Part shown: in pieces, positions 17,531 through 25,012 of the stretch
How the letters are laid out: each line of letters starts with the position of its first letter
How positions within the stretch are numbered: the first letter of the stretch is position 1
Source of the DNA: Spirochaeta sp.
GTDB lineage: Bacteria; Spirochaetota; Spirochaetia; DSM-27196; Alkalispirochaetaceae
Length of the DNA: 52,628 nucleotides
Direction: 5' to 3'
NCBI GenBank assembly: GCA_007130865.1
Contig: SLRR01000091.1
Span: 1 to 52,628 of the forward strand
Position numbers and translations under genes: made by a program
Notes under the pieces: model-generated
What the model was told of the DNA's origin: nothing
The model's database searches: none
What the model saw: the letters and a program-made list of their open reading frames with translations, nothing else

Positions 17531-17764
17531 ATGGAACGCGAACTGGTTGAATACATTGCAAAAGCACTCGTGGATGAGCCCGACGCGGTGGAAGTGAACC
17601 TGATCGAGGGCGAGAAGTCGACGATTCTGGAGTTGAAAGTAAGCCCCGAGGATATCGGTAAGGTAATTGGAAAGCACGGCAGAATCGCCAAGGCGATTCG
17701 AACGTTGCTGAGTGCCACCTCGACCACGTCGGGTAAGCGGGTGGTTCTGGAAATCCTGGACTGA
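17531..17764 (+). CDS. khpA: KH-domain RNA-binding protein KhpA
   Basis: The ATG at 17531 gives 77 residues, the usual length of this family. The protein is one KH domain with the GxxG loop in VIGKHGRIAKAI (about residues 41-52). KhpA proteins bind RNA broadly and, in Gram-positive bacteria, work with KhpB in cell elongation control. Its position between rpsP and rimM is the standard one. Confidence 0.93.
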   Translation: MERELVEYIAKALVDEPDAVEVNLIEGEKSTILELKVSPEDIGKVIGKHGRIAKAIRTLLSATSTTSGKRVVLEILD

Positions 17765-17775
17765 CCGGCGTCTCC

Positions 17776-18282
17776 ATGGTGGAACCGGTTGCGATCGGAG
17801 CGATCCGTCGGCCCCACGGAGTAAAAGGAGCGGTGAAAGTGTTTTCCTATTCGGGAGAAACCACTCACTTCCGGGATTTGCGCTCCGTGGAGCTTCGCAG
17901 CGAACGCGTTCGACGCACGTTTAACGTCGTCGCCGTGGAGGTTCATAACACGACGCCGGTACTCTACCTTGAGGGGATAGAGACGCCGGAAATGGCCCGG
18001 ACGCTTGCGGGTTGGGAAGTCTGGGTCCCCCTGGATCAGGCCGCACAGCTTGGCCCGGGAGAGTATTACGTGAGCGACCTGGTCGGTATGAATCTGGTCC
18101 AGGGGACGCAGTCCCTGGGTAAGATCCTTTCGGTCGTCGAGGGATACCAGGCTCCGCTTCTTGAAGTGGATCTGGGTGGAAGAACTGTGCTGGTACCGTT
18201 TATGGAGCAGTATCTTGGTGTTCCGGACCAGGATGCACGCACCCTGGAGCTGTTGACGCCGTGGATTCTGGATACGGAATAA
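17776..18282 (+). CDS. rimM: Ribosome maturation factor RimM
   Basis: The 168-residue protein has the N-terminal RimM beta-barrel ([17 protein letters not shown], residues 5-21) and a C-terminal PRC-barrel ([12 protein letters not shown] to LVPFMEQYL). It assists assembly of the 30S head around S19. The end overlaps the trmD start by 22 bases. Confidence 0.95.
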   Translation: MVEPVAIGAIRRPHGVKGAVKVFSYSGETTHFRDLRSVELRSERVRRTFNVVAVEVHNTTPVLYLEGIETPEMARTLAGWEVWVPLDQAAQLGPGEYYVSDLVGMNLVQGTQSLGKILSVVEGYQAPLLEVDLGGRTVLVPFMEQYLGVPDQDARTLELLTPWILDTE

Positions 18283-19022
18283 CGGTACTCACGCTCTTCC
18301 CCGATCTTGTGCGGGAGTACTTCCGTACATCGATCGTCGGGAAGGCGGTGGATCGCGGCGCACTGGTGCCGCGAGTGGTGGATATACGTGATTTCGCCCG
18401 GGATCGACACCGTACGTGCGATGATGCACCTTACGGCGGCGGTGCCGGCATGGTTCTCATGGCGGAGCCTCTCGCCTCGGCGCTGGACTCCGTTGACGCA
18501 AAGGCGCAACACGTGGTATTCCCCACACCATCGGGTTTACCCTTTCGGCAGGTCGATGCAGCGCGGCTTTCGCGCAAAGATGGTCTGGTACTGGTCTGCG
18601 GGCGATACGAGGGGATCGACCAGCGTATCGTGGACGAATACGTGGACGATGAGTATTCGATCGGCGACTACGTGCTCTCCTCGGGGGAGCTCGCGGCGAT
18701 GGTTATTATTGACGCGGTATACCGCCTGCGGGACGGTATGCTGAGGAGCGAGAGCATCCGGGAAGAGAGCTTCCAGGACGGTCTCCTGGAATACCCGCAC
18801 TATACGCGACCGGAGACGTTCCGTTCCCGGTCGGTTCCGGAGGTTCTGCTCTCCGGACACCATGCCCGCATCGTCCGATGGCGGCGGGAACAGCAGCTGA
18901 TCCGTACGGCGCGTAACCGTCCGGATCTTCTGCGGCACGTCCAGCTCGACGAGGCTGAACGGAAACTGACGGAGTCGATCCGGGATAAGGAGTCAGATGA
19001 TGAATGCAATACAGGCGGTTGA
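18261..19022 (+). CDS. trmD: tRNA (guanine-N1)-methyltransferase TrmD
   Basis: A 253-residue SPOUT methyltransferase that makes m1G37 in tRNA using S-adenosylmethionine. The trefoil-knot motifs are [12 protein letters not shown] (about residues 112-123) and [12 protein letters not shown] (about 132-143); the N-terminal core has [14 protein letters not shown] and [16 protein letters not shown] at 18261 lies inside rimM, so translation is probably coupled. The gene ends inside rplS. Confidence 0.96.
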   Translation: MDSGYGITVLTLFPDLVREYFRTSIVGKAVDRGALVPRVVDIRDFARDRHRTCDDAPYGGGAGMVLMAEPLASALDSVDAKAQHVVFPTPSGLPFRQVDAARLSRKDGLVLVCGRYEGIDQRIVDEYVDDEYSIGDYVLSSGELAAMVIIDAVYRLRDGMLRSESIREESFQDGLLEYPHYTRPETFRSRSVPEVLLSGHHARIVRWRREQQLIRTARNRPDLLRHVQLDEAERKLTESIRDKESDDECNTGG

Positions 19023-19356
19023 AACCGCGCACTTGAAGGAAGACGCGGAGAATTTCCGCATCGGTGATACCGTCAAGGTGCACTTTCGAATCGTGGAAGG
19101 CAAGACGGAACGGACCCAGATCTACGAGGGACTCGTGATCGCTCTCAAGAACAGTGGCCTGCGCCGCACCGTGACGGTACGCAAGCTGAGTTACGGAGTC
19201 GGCGTGGAGCGGATCTTTCCCGTACACAGCCCCCGGGTACAGCAGATCGAACTGGTGCGCCGCGGTCGCGTTCGTCGTGCGAAGCTATACTACATCCGTA
19301 ACCGGATAGGGAAAGCCGCCAAGGTACGGGAACTGGTACGTAAAAAAGAACGGTAG
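18997..19356 (+). CDS. rplS: Ribosomal protein L19
   Basis: The 119-residue protein matches L19, with [16 protein letters not shown] near the N-terminus, the central [13 protein letters not shown] and the C-terminal [16 protein letters not shown]19 sits at the 30S-50S interface. AAGGAG precedes two adjacent ATG codons; the second, at 19000, has the better spacing. It overlaps the end of trmD by 26 bases. Confidence 0.96.
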   Translation: MMNAIQAVETAHLKEDAENFRIGDTVKVHFRIVEGKTERTQIYEGLVIALKNSGLRRTVTVRKLSYGVGVERIFPVHSPRVQQIELVRRGRVRRAKLYYIRNRIGKAAKVRELVRKKER

Positions 19357-19367
19357 AAGTATCAATC

Positions 19368-20417
19368 GTGCAGGTTACCGGGATCGTCCGTTCGGCTCGT
19401 ACCGCCGCGGTCCGGGCCCTGCACGCAGGCCGCCGTTTGAACCTCACGGTTACCCGGGACGCCGTCCCGGGGAGGGTTGTGTTACGCGGCGGTGAACACC
19501 ACATCTCTATCCCGGAAACCCCGGGGTTGAAACCGGGCACAACCGTGCCTGTCCGAATCCTCCGTCTCGAACCCACCCTGCAACTGGAGATACTCGAACC
19601 AGGAACCACGACGCACGCTCTCGTCGGCACCGGCTCCGGGCGTAACCGGGAGGACGCACCGGTGGAAATGCTCCTGCGCCTGCTCAACCGTACCGGAATC
19701 GATCCGGATCCCGACCTTGTTGCAAGAACCACGGCACTTCACGAACGTCTGAGTCAGGGCTATCGGCGCGGCAGCCGACGGGAGAAACGGACCCCTCTCA
19801 TGAGAGGCGCCCTGGAAGCGGGGCAACGCTCGATCGATCCTCCGTGGGATATGCCCGGGTTGGAGTCGCTCCTGGGATGGTTCTCCGGGGGCTCCGGGAG
19901 CCGTGATCCTTCCGCGGATTCCGATGCCCGGGAGGAGGTCGAGAATAGCATCTCCGAAGATGGTGCGTACCTGCGCCGGGCTACGGAGGTGCCGGATCAC
20001 CTGTTGCAGCTCTACAACGCGCTGGCTCCAATATCGGACGTTCACTGGGTTGTGATTCCCATCAGGGCGGCGCTCGGGTCTCTTCAGGGCAACGTGATCG
20101 ACGCGGTACTGAAAGTGGGCTGGGATCACCGCCGGCGTGTTCCCCGGGAAGCGCTCCTTTCGGTGGATCGTCCGTCCGGTGCGCGGTGGTGGTTCCGGTG
20201 GAGACTGACGCGAGGTGATCGGGGTGAGTTCGTCGTCAGGGCGGCTGAGTGCGGATCCGACTCGGCGGATGATCCTGTCCCTCGGGGGTTTTCTCCACTT
20301 GCCCGGATGGGGTTTCCGGGGCATACTGATGGCGTCGAACAGACGGTGGAGAGCGACGGCTTTGCACTGGGGAGATTGGCGCAGGTGGATCTACCGGAAG
20401 TCGATACCTATGGGTAA
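19368..20417 (+). CDS. FliK-like protein paired with the FlhB homologue
   Basis: The 349-residue protein starts at GTG 19368, 12 bases after rplS. It has an N-terminal beta-rich part with Pro/Gly (to about 85), a disordered middle (about 130-200), and a C-terminal region (about 215-310) whose pattern HWVVIPIRAALG ... RWWFRWRLTRGD resembles the hydrophobic core of FliK-type hook-length control proteins. The assignment rests mainly on context: in Bacillus the same neighbourhood after trmD-rplS holds ylqG and ylqH, the latter FlhB-like. If correct, it would act with the flagellar export gate. Similarity to FliK is weak by eye. Confidence 0.6.
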   Translation: MQVTGIVRSARTAAVRALHAGRRLNLTVTRDAVPGRVVLRGGEHHISIPETPGLKPGTTVPVRILRLEPTLQLEILEPGTTTHALVGTGSGRNREDAPVEMLLRLLNRTGIDPDPDLVARTTALHERLSQGYRRGSRREKRTPLMRGALEAGQRSIDPPWDMPGLESLLGWFSGGSGSRDPSADSDAREEVENSISEDGAYLRRATEVPDHLLQLYNALAPISDVHWVVIPIRAALGSLQGNVIDAVLKVGWDHRRRVPREALLSVDRPSGARWWFRWRLTRGDRGEFVVRAAECGSDSADDPVPRGFSPLARMGFPGHTDGVEQTVESDGFALGRLAQVDLPEVDTYG

Positions 20418-20697
20418 AGATATCGCTGCGGCGCTCCGTTATGATCCCTCTCTCCCGGCACCCTTTGTGGTCGCCCGCGGGAGAGGTGATCTTGCGTCGA
20501 AACTGGTCGATCTGGCGCATCGAGCAGGGGTGCCCGTGCGCACTGAGGCGGAACTGGCGGAGCGGTTGCTCTGGCTGAATCCCGGGGAGGTCATACCGGA
20601 GGAACTGTACCGTCCGGTAGCGGAGTTGCTCCTGTTTTTGCTGGAGATCGAGACTTCCGATTATAAAAAAGAGAACGATGAAAAAAATTCCGGTTGA
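20410..20697 (+). CDS. FlhB C-terminal domain homologue (FlhX/YlqH-like)
   Basis: The 95-residue product matches the cytoplasmic C-terminal part of the flagellar export gate protein FlhB: AAALRYDPSLPAPFVVARG, then VPVRTEAELAERLLWLNPGEVIPEELYRPVAELL. It begins just where FlhB would be after self-cleavage, so the NPTH cleavage motif itself is absent. Such stand-alone copies can substitute for the cleaved FlhB fragment in some bacteria. ATG at 20410 overlaps the end of the FliK-like gene by eight bases, supporting joint function. The gene overlaps the HD-GYP gene at its end. Confidence 0.88.
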   Translation: MGKDIAAALRYDPSLPAPFVVARGRGDLASKLVDLAHRAGVPVRTEAELAERLLWLNPGEVIPEELYRPVAELLLFLLEIETSDYKKENDEKNSG

Positions 20698-21823
20698 TGA
20701 AATTCAGGCGGGGCAGCGCTTCTCGCGCCCCGTATACGTAGACGATGACAACCTCTTTGTGCCGGAAGGCGTGGCGGTCCGGGAACGCGACCTTCAGCGA
20801 CTCAGGAAATGGGAAGTGTCCACGCTGTTTACCGATGGAGAACCTATCTCCGACGATCCCCAGGCAGCGTTTAACGCGTTTTTTCTGCGGGCATTTAACA
20901 ATCCGACGCAGAAAGCGATCACCGCCGTGTACGGCAACCTTCGGACAACGGTTCTCGAGATCTTTGGTCGTATCCGGGGCGGAGAATCCGTGGAGCAGGA
21001 TGAGATTAACCGGGTAGTGGACAAGCTTCTCAAGATGATGGAAACCCAGCCGAACGACGTTGTGCAGTACATGCTCTACGGGATGCAGGGAGAAACCGGA
21101 GAGGTGGAGAACGCTCTCAACACAGCGATTCTTGCGGCGCTGGTCGGCCGGAAGATGCAGCTGGCACGACATCGAATCCTCGTCCTCGTTACAGCGGCAC
21201 TTCTGCACGACGTGGGGATGTTGCGCGTTCCTCAGGAAATTCTTGCCAAGAAGGGAAAACTCACCGCGGAAGAACGCCGGCAGGTTCAGACCCACCCGGT
21301 ATATTCCTACAAGATCATCACGCGGGACCTTGCGTACGGCGAGGATGTGGGAATTCCCGCGCTGCAGCACCAGGAGCGATGGGACGGAAATGGATATCCG
21401 CGCCGGCTCGCTCGCGAATCGATTCGCATTGAAGCGCGGATTATTACGGTGGCGGACTCCTTCGTCGCGATGGTGTCCAACAAACCGTACCGCACGTCCA
21501 TGATCGGCTACACGGCGATGAGAAACCTTCTCAGCGACAACGGAACTCGCTTTGACCCGGAGGTTTTAAAGGTTTTCATCCAGGTGCTTGGGATTTACCC
21601 GATCGGCAGCATCGTTCTGCTCAGCGACTCTTCAATCTGCCGTGTCCTGGAAAACCGCGCCGCCGCCCCATTGAAACCGCGGGTCAAAGTAATCATCAAC
21701 GCGGAGGGACACGAGTTCGTCGACGACGATGGCCCGGAGATCGATCTGGCCGCCACCAAGAACTCGTTTATCGCGCGCGCTGTCGACGCCAACCTGCTGG
21801 CGGAGCGATACCGCGCGGGTTGA
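20678..21823 (+). CDS. HD-GYP domain protein (cyclic-di-GMP phosphodiesterase candidate)
   Basis: The 381-residue protein has an N-terminal DUF3391-like region (MKKIPVDEIQAGQRFSRPVY to about 60) and an HD-GYP domain. The metal-binding HD is H177-D178, the next metal site H231 lies in QHQERWDGNGYP, and the diagnostic GYP is intact at 239-241. These domains hydrolyse cyclic-di-GMP to GMP or pGpG. No membrane segment is seen. The gene lies between the FlhB homologue and yraN with overlaps on both sides, so its expression is tied to motility and translation genes. Together with the PilZ protein at 7939-8925 it indicates cyclic-di-GMP signalling. Confidence 0.92.
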   Translation: MKKIPVDEIQAGQRFSRPVYVDDDNLFVPEGVAVRERDLQRLRKWEVSTLFTDGEPISDDPQAAFNAFFLRAFNNPTQKAITAVYGNLRTTVLEIFGRIRGGESVEQDEINRVVDKLLKMMETQPNDVVQYMLYGMQGETGEVENALNTAILAALVGRKMQLARHRILVLVTAALLHDVGMLRVPQEILAKKGKLTAEERRQVQTHPVYSYKIITRDLAYGEDVGIPALQHQERWDGNGYPRRLARESIRIEARIITVADSFVAMVSNKPYRTSMIGYTAMRNLLSDNGTRFDPEVLKVFIQVLGIYPIGSIVLLSDSSICRVLENRAAAPLKPRVKVIINAEGHEFVDDDGPEIDLAATKNSFIARAVDANLLAERYRAG

Positions 21824-22212
21824 CCCGCGCGGCTGATTCGACCTTGACCTCTTCCCATGACAAGGGCCGCTCGGGAGAGCAGGCCGTCACGGAGTATCTC
21901 GAGAAAAAGGGGTACGGGATTCTCGCAAGAAACTTCAGGAGTCGCACCGGGGAGGTCGATATAGTATGTGAAGCGGGTCCGTTGATCCTGTTTATCGAGG
22001 TCAAGAGCTGGGCGGCGTTTGCTCCGGAAGCGCTCGGTCCTGCGATCGGTAGCGGCAAACAGAAGCGGATCGTGCAGACCGCACGGTACTACCTGCTGCA
22101 GAATCCTCACCTGCGGGATCGGGGAGTAAGATTCGACGTGGTGTTAATCAACCCGAAGGCTGGAACGATCCGGCATATCGAGGGAGCGTTTGAGGCGGAA
22201 TGCCCAGAGTAG
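21820..22212 (+). CDS. UPF0102/YraN-family nuclease-like protein
   Basis: The 130-residue protein starts with TTG inside the upstream stop codon. It shows the family core GRSGEQAVTEYLEKKGY, the acid pair in RTGEVDIVCE and FIEVKSW, which resembles the restriction-endonuclease-like D...ExK active site. The biochemical role of YraN is not settled. It is usually encoded near rnhB and rplS, as here. Confidence 0.92.
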   Translation: MTRAADSTLTSSHDKGRSGEQAVTEYLEKKGYGILARNFRSRTGEVDIVCEAGPLILFIEVKSWAAFAPEALGPAIGSGKQKRIVQTARYYLLQNPHLRDRGVRFDVVLINPKAGTIRHIEGAFEAECPE

Positions 22213-22424
22213 CGAAACCGTACGACCCTGTCAGAATAGCCCATCTCAAACAGCAGATCAGGGATCCGGAGTACGTGGACGGTGCGATTGACCGACTGGC
22301 GGGGCGGATCACCGACAAGCTTCTCGGCCTGGAGGAGGACGCGATTCGGATCGATCGAAACAACTACCGCCGCGCCAGGTCTTCCAGCATGGAGAGCGCG
22401 AATCGCCTGAGGGACGAGGAATAA
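22200..22424 (+). CDS. Small conserved-looking protein, unknown
   Basis: This 74-residue Arg/Asp-rich protein starts with ATG inside the end of yraN, in the GGCGGAATG context, which suggests coupling. It has a helical pattern (LKQQIRDPEYVDGAIDRLAGRI) and no membrane segment or known motif. Its last 61 bases overlap the end of the convergent HEAT-like gene. The coupled start argues that it is real, but the function is unknown. Confidence 0.55.
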   Translation: MPRVAKPYDPVRIAHLKQQIRDPEYVDGAIDRLAGRITDKLLGLEEDAIRIDRNNYRRARSSSMESANRLRDEE

Positions 22425-23056
22425 GGTCCCGTCACGATCGCCTGGAGAGCCTGTAGAAGCTCCGGCGGCTCCCTGTTCCAGGCCAGCGGGATTATCCGCT
22501 CCACCGCAACCAGCAGCCGACGCAATTCTTCCTCAGACTCCCGGAGACGCGTCGCTCGTTGAAGCGCACGGGCTATCGCCAGGAGATCCTCATCGGGGTA
22601 TTCTCCGGGGTTGAGGGAAAGCAGCGCCGCCGCGGTAGCGCGCACCGACGAGTCCCGGTCCAGGTCGATCGTTTCCCGGAGCTGCCGACGCGCTTGTTCT
22701 CCACCGATATCCGCGAGCAGCGTTAACGCTTCCACGCGGGTAGGCGAATCCACGAGATAGCTGGAGGATACGCTCAGGATCCGATACTCCATGCCCAGCA
22801 TATCCACCACCAGTGGAACGACGGCGATGCGCAGATCTTCCAGATCAAATCGGTCCAGGTCTGAGCGAATCGCCCGGAGACCCTGTCGCTGAACCTCACC
22901 GGAACGGTTCTGGAGGAACTCCCGGTGCGAGAGTGCATGGCGTTCGAGCTGCGGCGTGACCGCTCCCACGGGGATCCAGTCCGGTCTTGTCTCGGTCTCC
23001 CCGGGAACGGTAAAGAGAAGGAGAAACAGAAATGAGATCCACAGGGAAACAGTCAT
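22364..23056 (-). CDS. Exported HEAT-repeat-like protein, unknown
   Basis: The 230-residue protein has a signal peptide (about 1-20, ending TVPGETE) and then helix pairs of HEAT type, for example PTRVEALTLLADIGGEQARRQL and SSVRATAAALLSLNP. Such solenoids mediate protein contacts. It would be periplasmic or a secreted factor. No lipobox Cys is present. It diverges from coaD across 63 bases and overlaps tail-to-tail with the small gene at 22200-22424. Confidence 0.75.
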   Translation of the reverse strand: MTVSLWISFLFLLLFTVPGETETRPDWIPVGAVTPQLERHALSHREFLQNRSGEVQRQGLRAIRSDLDRFDLEDLRIAVVPLVVDMLGMEYRILSVSSSYLVDSPTRVEALTLLADIGGEQARRQLRETIDLDRDSSVRATAAALLSLNPGEYPDEDLLAIARALQRATRLRESEEELRRLLVAVERIIPLAWNREPPELLQALQAIVTGPYSSSLRRFALSMLEDLARR

Positions 23057-23084
23057 ACCGCGAGGGTGTCCCGTATATATTTAC

Positions 23085-23111
23085 TTGTCAACGGCGTACA
23101 CGACGTATACT
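23085..23111 (+). promoter_or_regulatory. Candidate leaderless promoter of coaD
   Basis: TTGTCA (23085-23090), a 15-base spacer and TATACT (23106-23111). The -10 ends eight bases before the coaD ATG at 23120, so transcription would begin at or next to the start codon. There is no Shine-Dalgarno sequence. The short spacer lowers confidence. Confidence 0.45.
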
Positions 23112-23119
23112 ATAAGCCG

Positions 23120-23623
23120 ATGTTGCGCGTGATAATGCCCGGATCCTTTGATCCGCCTACCCACGGACACCTTAACCTGGTGGAGCGGGCGCGGAAGATC
23201 TACGACGAGGTCTACGTTGTAGTAGCCCACAACAACCAGAAGTACTACACCTTTGAGGCCGAGGAGCGCCTGGAGATGATGAAAACGCTCACCGCCGAGT
23301 GGGCCAACGTTCATGTTCACCTCTGGGAGCGGATGATTGTGGAGTTCGCACAGCAGGTCGACGCCCGGATAATGATACGCGGGGTGCGGGCGCTTTCGGA
23401 CTTCTCCTACGAGTTCGAGCTGTCCATGCTGAACAAAGGGCTTGATCCCGAGATCGAGACGTTGTTCATGCCGACGGATGCACGGTACTTCGTTCTGCGC
23501 TCCTCCGCGATCAAGGAGCTGGTTCGTCTCGGTGGTGACGTTTCGGCTATGGTACCTTCGATTGTGGAAGCGCGGTTGCGCGAACGGATCGGTATTTCCT
23601 CGTCGGTCGCCAACCGAGGTTGA
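23120..23623 (+). CDS. coaD: Phosphopantetheine adenylyltransferase
   Basis: The 167-residue protein carries the nucleotidyltransferase motif PGSFDPPTHGHLNLV (residues 7-21), the substrate segment around IRGVRALSDFSYEFELSMLN, and LRSSAIKELV near the C-terminus in place of the usual ISSS. It transfers AMP to 4'-phosphopantetheine, the fourth step of coenzyme A synthesis. I choose the ATG at 23120 because the family motif begins a few residues later; earlier in-frame codons would add a non-conserved stretch overlying the promoter. Confidence 0.96.
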   Translation: MLRVIMPGSFDPPTHGHLNLVERARKIYDEVYVVVAHNNQKYYTFEAEERLEMMKTLTAEWANVHVHLWERMIVEFAQQVDARIMIRGVRALSDFSYEFELSMLNKGLDPEIETLFMPTDARYFVLRSSAIKELVRLGGDVSAMVPSIVEARLRERIGISSSVANRG

Positions 23624-23648
23624 CAAACTGCGAGGCCGTCGCTATTAT
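23620..23648 (+). promoter_or_regulatory. Sigma-70 promoter of rpmF-acpP-rnc
   Basis: TTGACA (23620-23625), a 17-base spacer and TATTAT (23643-23648). The -35 overlaps the coaD stop codon. The rpmF ATG is at 23689, preceded by GAGAGGAT. Confidence 0.8.
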
Positions 23649-23688
23649 CGCAGGACTTATTGAGTACGGATTGAGAGGATAGACTATA

Positions 23689-23874
23689 ATGGCAGTCCCA
23701 AAGAAGAAGCACTCCAAATCAAGAACGCGGCGTCGCCGCAAGATAAACGGAAAAGTTGCGGTCCCGACACTGGTGACATCACCGGAATCAGGAGAACTGG
23801 TTCGGCGTCATCGCGTGGACCTGACGTCAGGTTTCTACCGCGGCAAACGCGTGGTCGAGACGGACGAGCTCTAA
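23689..23874 (+). CDS. rpmF: Ribosomal protein L32
   Basis: The 61-residue protein opens with the L32 signature AVPKKKHSKSRTRRRRK and continues with the family's C-terminal RRHRVDLTSGFYRGK. No Cys residues are present, so it is a zinc-independent form. It belongs to the 50S subunit. The rpmF-acpP order is a common link between ribosome and fatty-acid synthesis genes. Confidence 0.95.
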   Translation: MAVPKKKHSKSRTRRRRKINGKVAVPTLVTSPESGELVRRHRVDLTSGFYRGKRVVETDEL

Positions 23875-23896
23875 TTCACACCATCCGGAGGGTATG

Positions 23897-24133
23897 ATGG
23901 ACGAACTGTTCGAGAAAATGAAGAAGCTGATCGCAGAGAAGCTGGAGATCGATGAGGAAAAGATCACGATGGACTCCTCGTTTCGTCAGGATCTCGGTGC
24001 GGACAGCCTCGATACGTACGAGCTGGTTTACGCGATCGAAGAAGAGATGGGAATCGCGATTCCCGATGAGAAAGCGAACGAGTTTGAGACCGTTCGTGAC
24101 GCGCTGGACTTCTTGAAATCACAGCAGAAGTGA
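23897..24133 (+). CDS. acpP: Acyl carrier protein
   Basis: The 78-residue acidic protein has the phosphopantetheine attachment motif GADSLDTYELV, with the Ser near residue 36 modified in the active form. It carries growing acyl chains in type II fatty-acid synthesis. Of two adjacent ATG codons I choose 23897, because GGAGG lies five bases ahead; 23894 is too close to it. rnc follows after a stable hairpin. Confidence 0.96.
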   Translation: MDELFEKMKKLIAEKLEIDEEKITMDSSFRQDLGADSLDTYELVYAIEEEMGIAIPDEKANEFETVRDALDFLKSQQK

Positions 24134-24139
24134 TTGATC

Positions 24140-24168
24140 CGGGCCTGGTCGTTTATCGTCCGGGCCCG
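24140..24168 (+). promoter_or_regulatory. Stable hairpin between acpP and rnc
   Basis: CGGGCCTGG (24140-24148) pairs with CCGGGCCCG (24160-24168): nine base pairs with one G-U pair and an 11-base loop. It is followed by TCTTCC rather than a U-run, so it is not a standard terminator. It lies 10 bases before the rnc ATG and could be a processing or attenuation site. Confidence 0.6.
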
Positions 24169-24178
24169 TCTTCCGCAG

Positions 24179-25012
24179 ATGCCGTTCCTTTGGAATACTC
24201 CCGGTGGCAACCCGGTCAGCGGAACAAGAAAAAAAGAACTACTCAAGTTTGAGTCGCACGCCGGGCTGCGATTCAGACGTCTGGAGCTGCTGAACCAGGC
24301 GTTTTCCCACCGTTCCTTCGCCAATGAACAGGATGACACGATCGAGAACAACGAGAGGCTCGAGTTTCTCGGTGATTCCGTTCTCGGCCTTGTTGTAGCA
24401 GAGTATCTTTACGTGAAACTCGGGGACCGTCCGGAAGGTGACCTGGCGCGGATCAAGAGCTTCGTTGTAAGCGAGGATAGTCTTGCCGAGGTAGCTCGTG
24501 CGATCCACGTGGATAACGTTGTTCTCGTTGGTAAAGGCGAGGAGTACTCCGGCGGTAGAACCAAGAAAGCGATCCTGGCGGACGCACTGGAAGCGGTAAT
24601 CGGAGCGTATTTTCTCGATTCCGGTTTCAAGGCGGTAAAGAAATTCGTGATCACGCACCTGGCGCCACAGATCGACTCCGTACTCGAAGATCGCCACCGG
24701 AAGGATTACAAGACGCTCCTCCAGGAGTTCGCCCAGAAGACGTATAAGAGCTATCCCCGGTACAGTGTTCAGAAGAAGACCGGGCCGGATCACGACAAAA
24801 CGTTCTGGATGATGGTCGAGGTAGGTGGTTCCATGTATGGGCCGGGCAAAGGAAAGAACAAGAAGGAAGCGGAACAGGCCGCCGCAGCCCAGGCGTACCG
24901 CGAACTGAACCAGGACGGGGGTGATGACAGTGGTGCCGGCGGTGACACGGGTTCCGTTGAAACGGGAGATCGCGGTCGCCGGCGGCGACGGAAGATCATT
25001 TCCCGGGATTGA
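24179..25012 (+). CDS. rnc: Ribonuclease III
   Basis: The catalytic domain has the signature NERLEFLGDSVLGLVVAEYLY (about residues 57-77) with the metal-binding acids, and DALEAVIGAYFLDSG near 140-154. A double-stranded RNA-binding domain follows (about 180-250, ending KGKNKKEAEQAAAAQAYREL). An additional Gly/Asp- and Arg-rich tail ends the protein. It processes rRNA and structured mRNAs. I choose ATG 24179 (277 residues) because a TTG at 24134 would place the strong hairpin at 24140-24168 in the coding region. The gene converges on cca with a 17-base overlap. Confidence 0.94.
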   Translation: MPFLWNTPGGNPVSGTRKKELLKFESHAGLRFRRLELLNQAFSHRSFANEQDDTIENNERLEFLGDSVLGLVVAEYLYVKLGDRPEGDLARIKSFVVSEDSLAEVARAIHVDNVVLVGKGEEYSGGRTKKAILADALEAVIGAYFLDSGFKAVKKFVITHLAPQIDSVLEDRHRKDYKTLLQEFAQKTYKSYPRYSVQKKTGPDHDKTFWMMVEVGGSMYGPGKGKNKKEAEQAAAAQAYRELNQDGGDDSGAGGDTGSVETGDRGRRRRRKIISRD

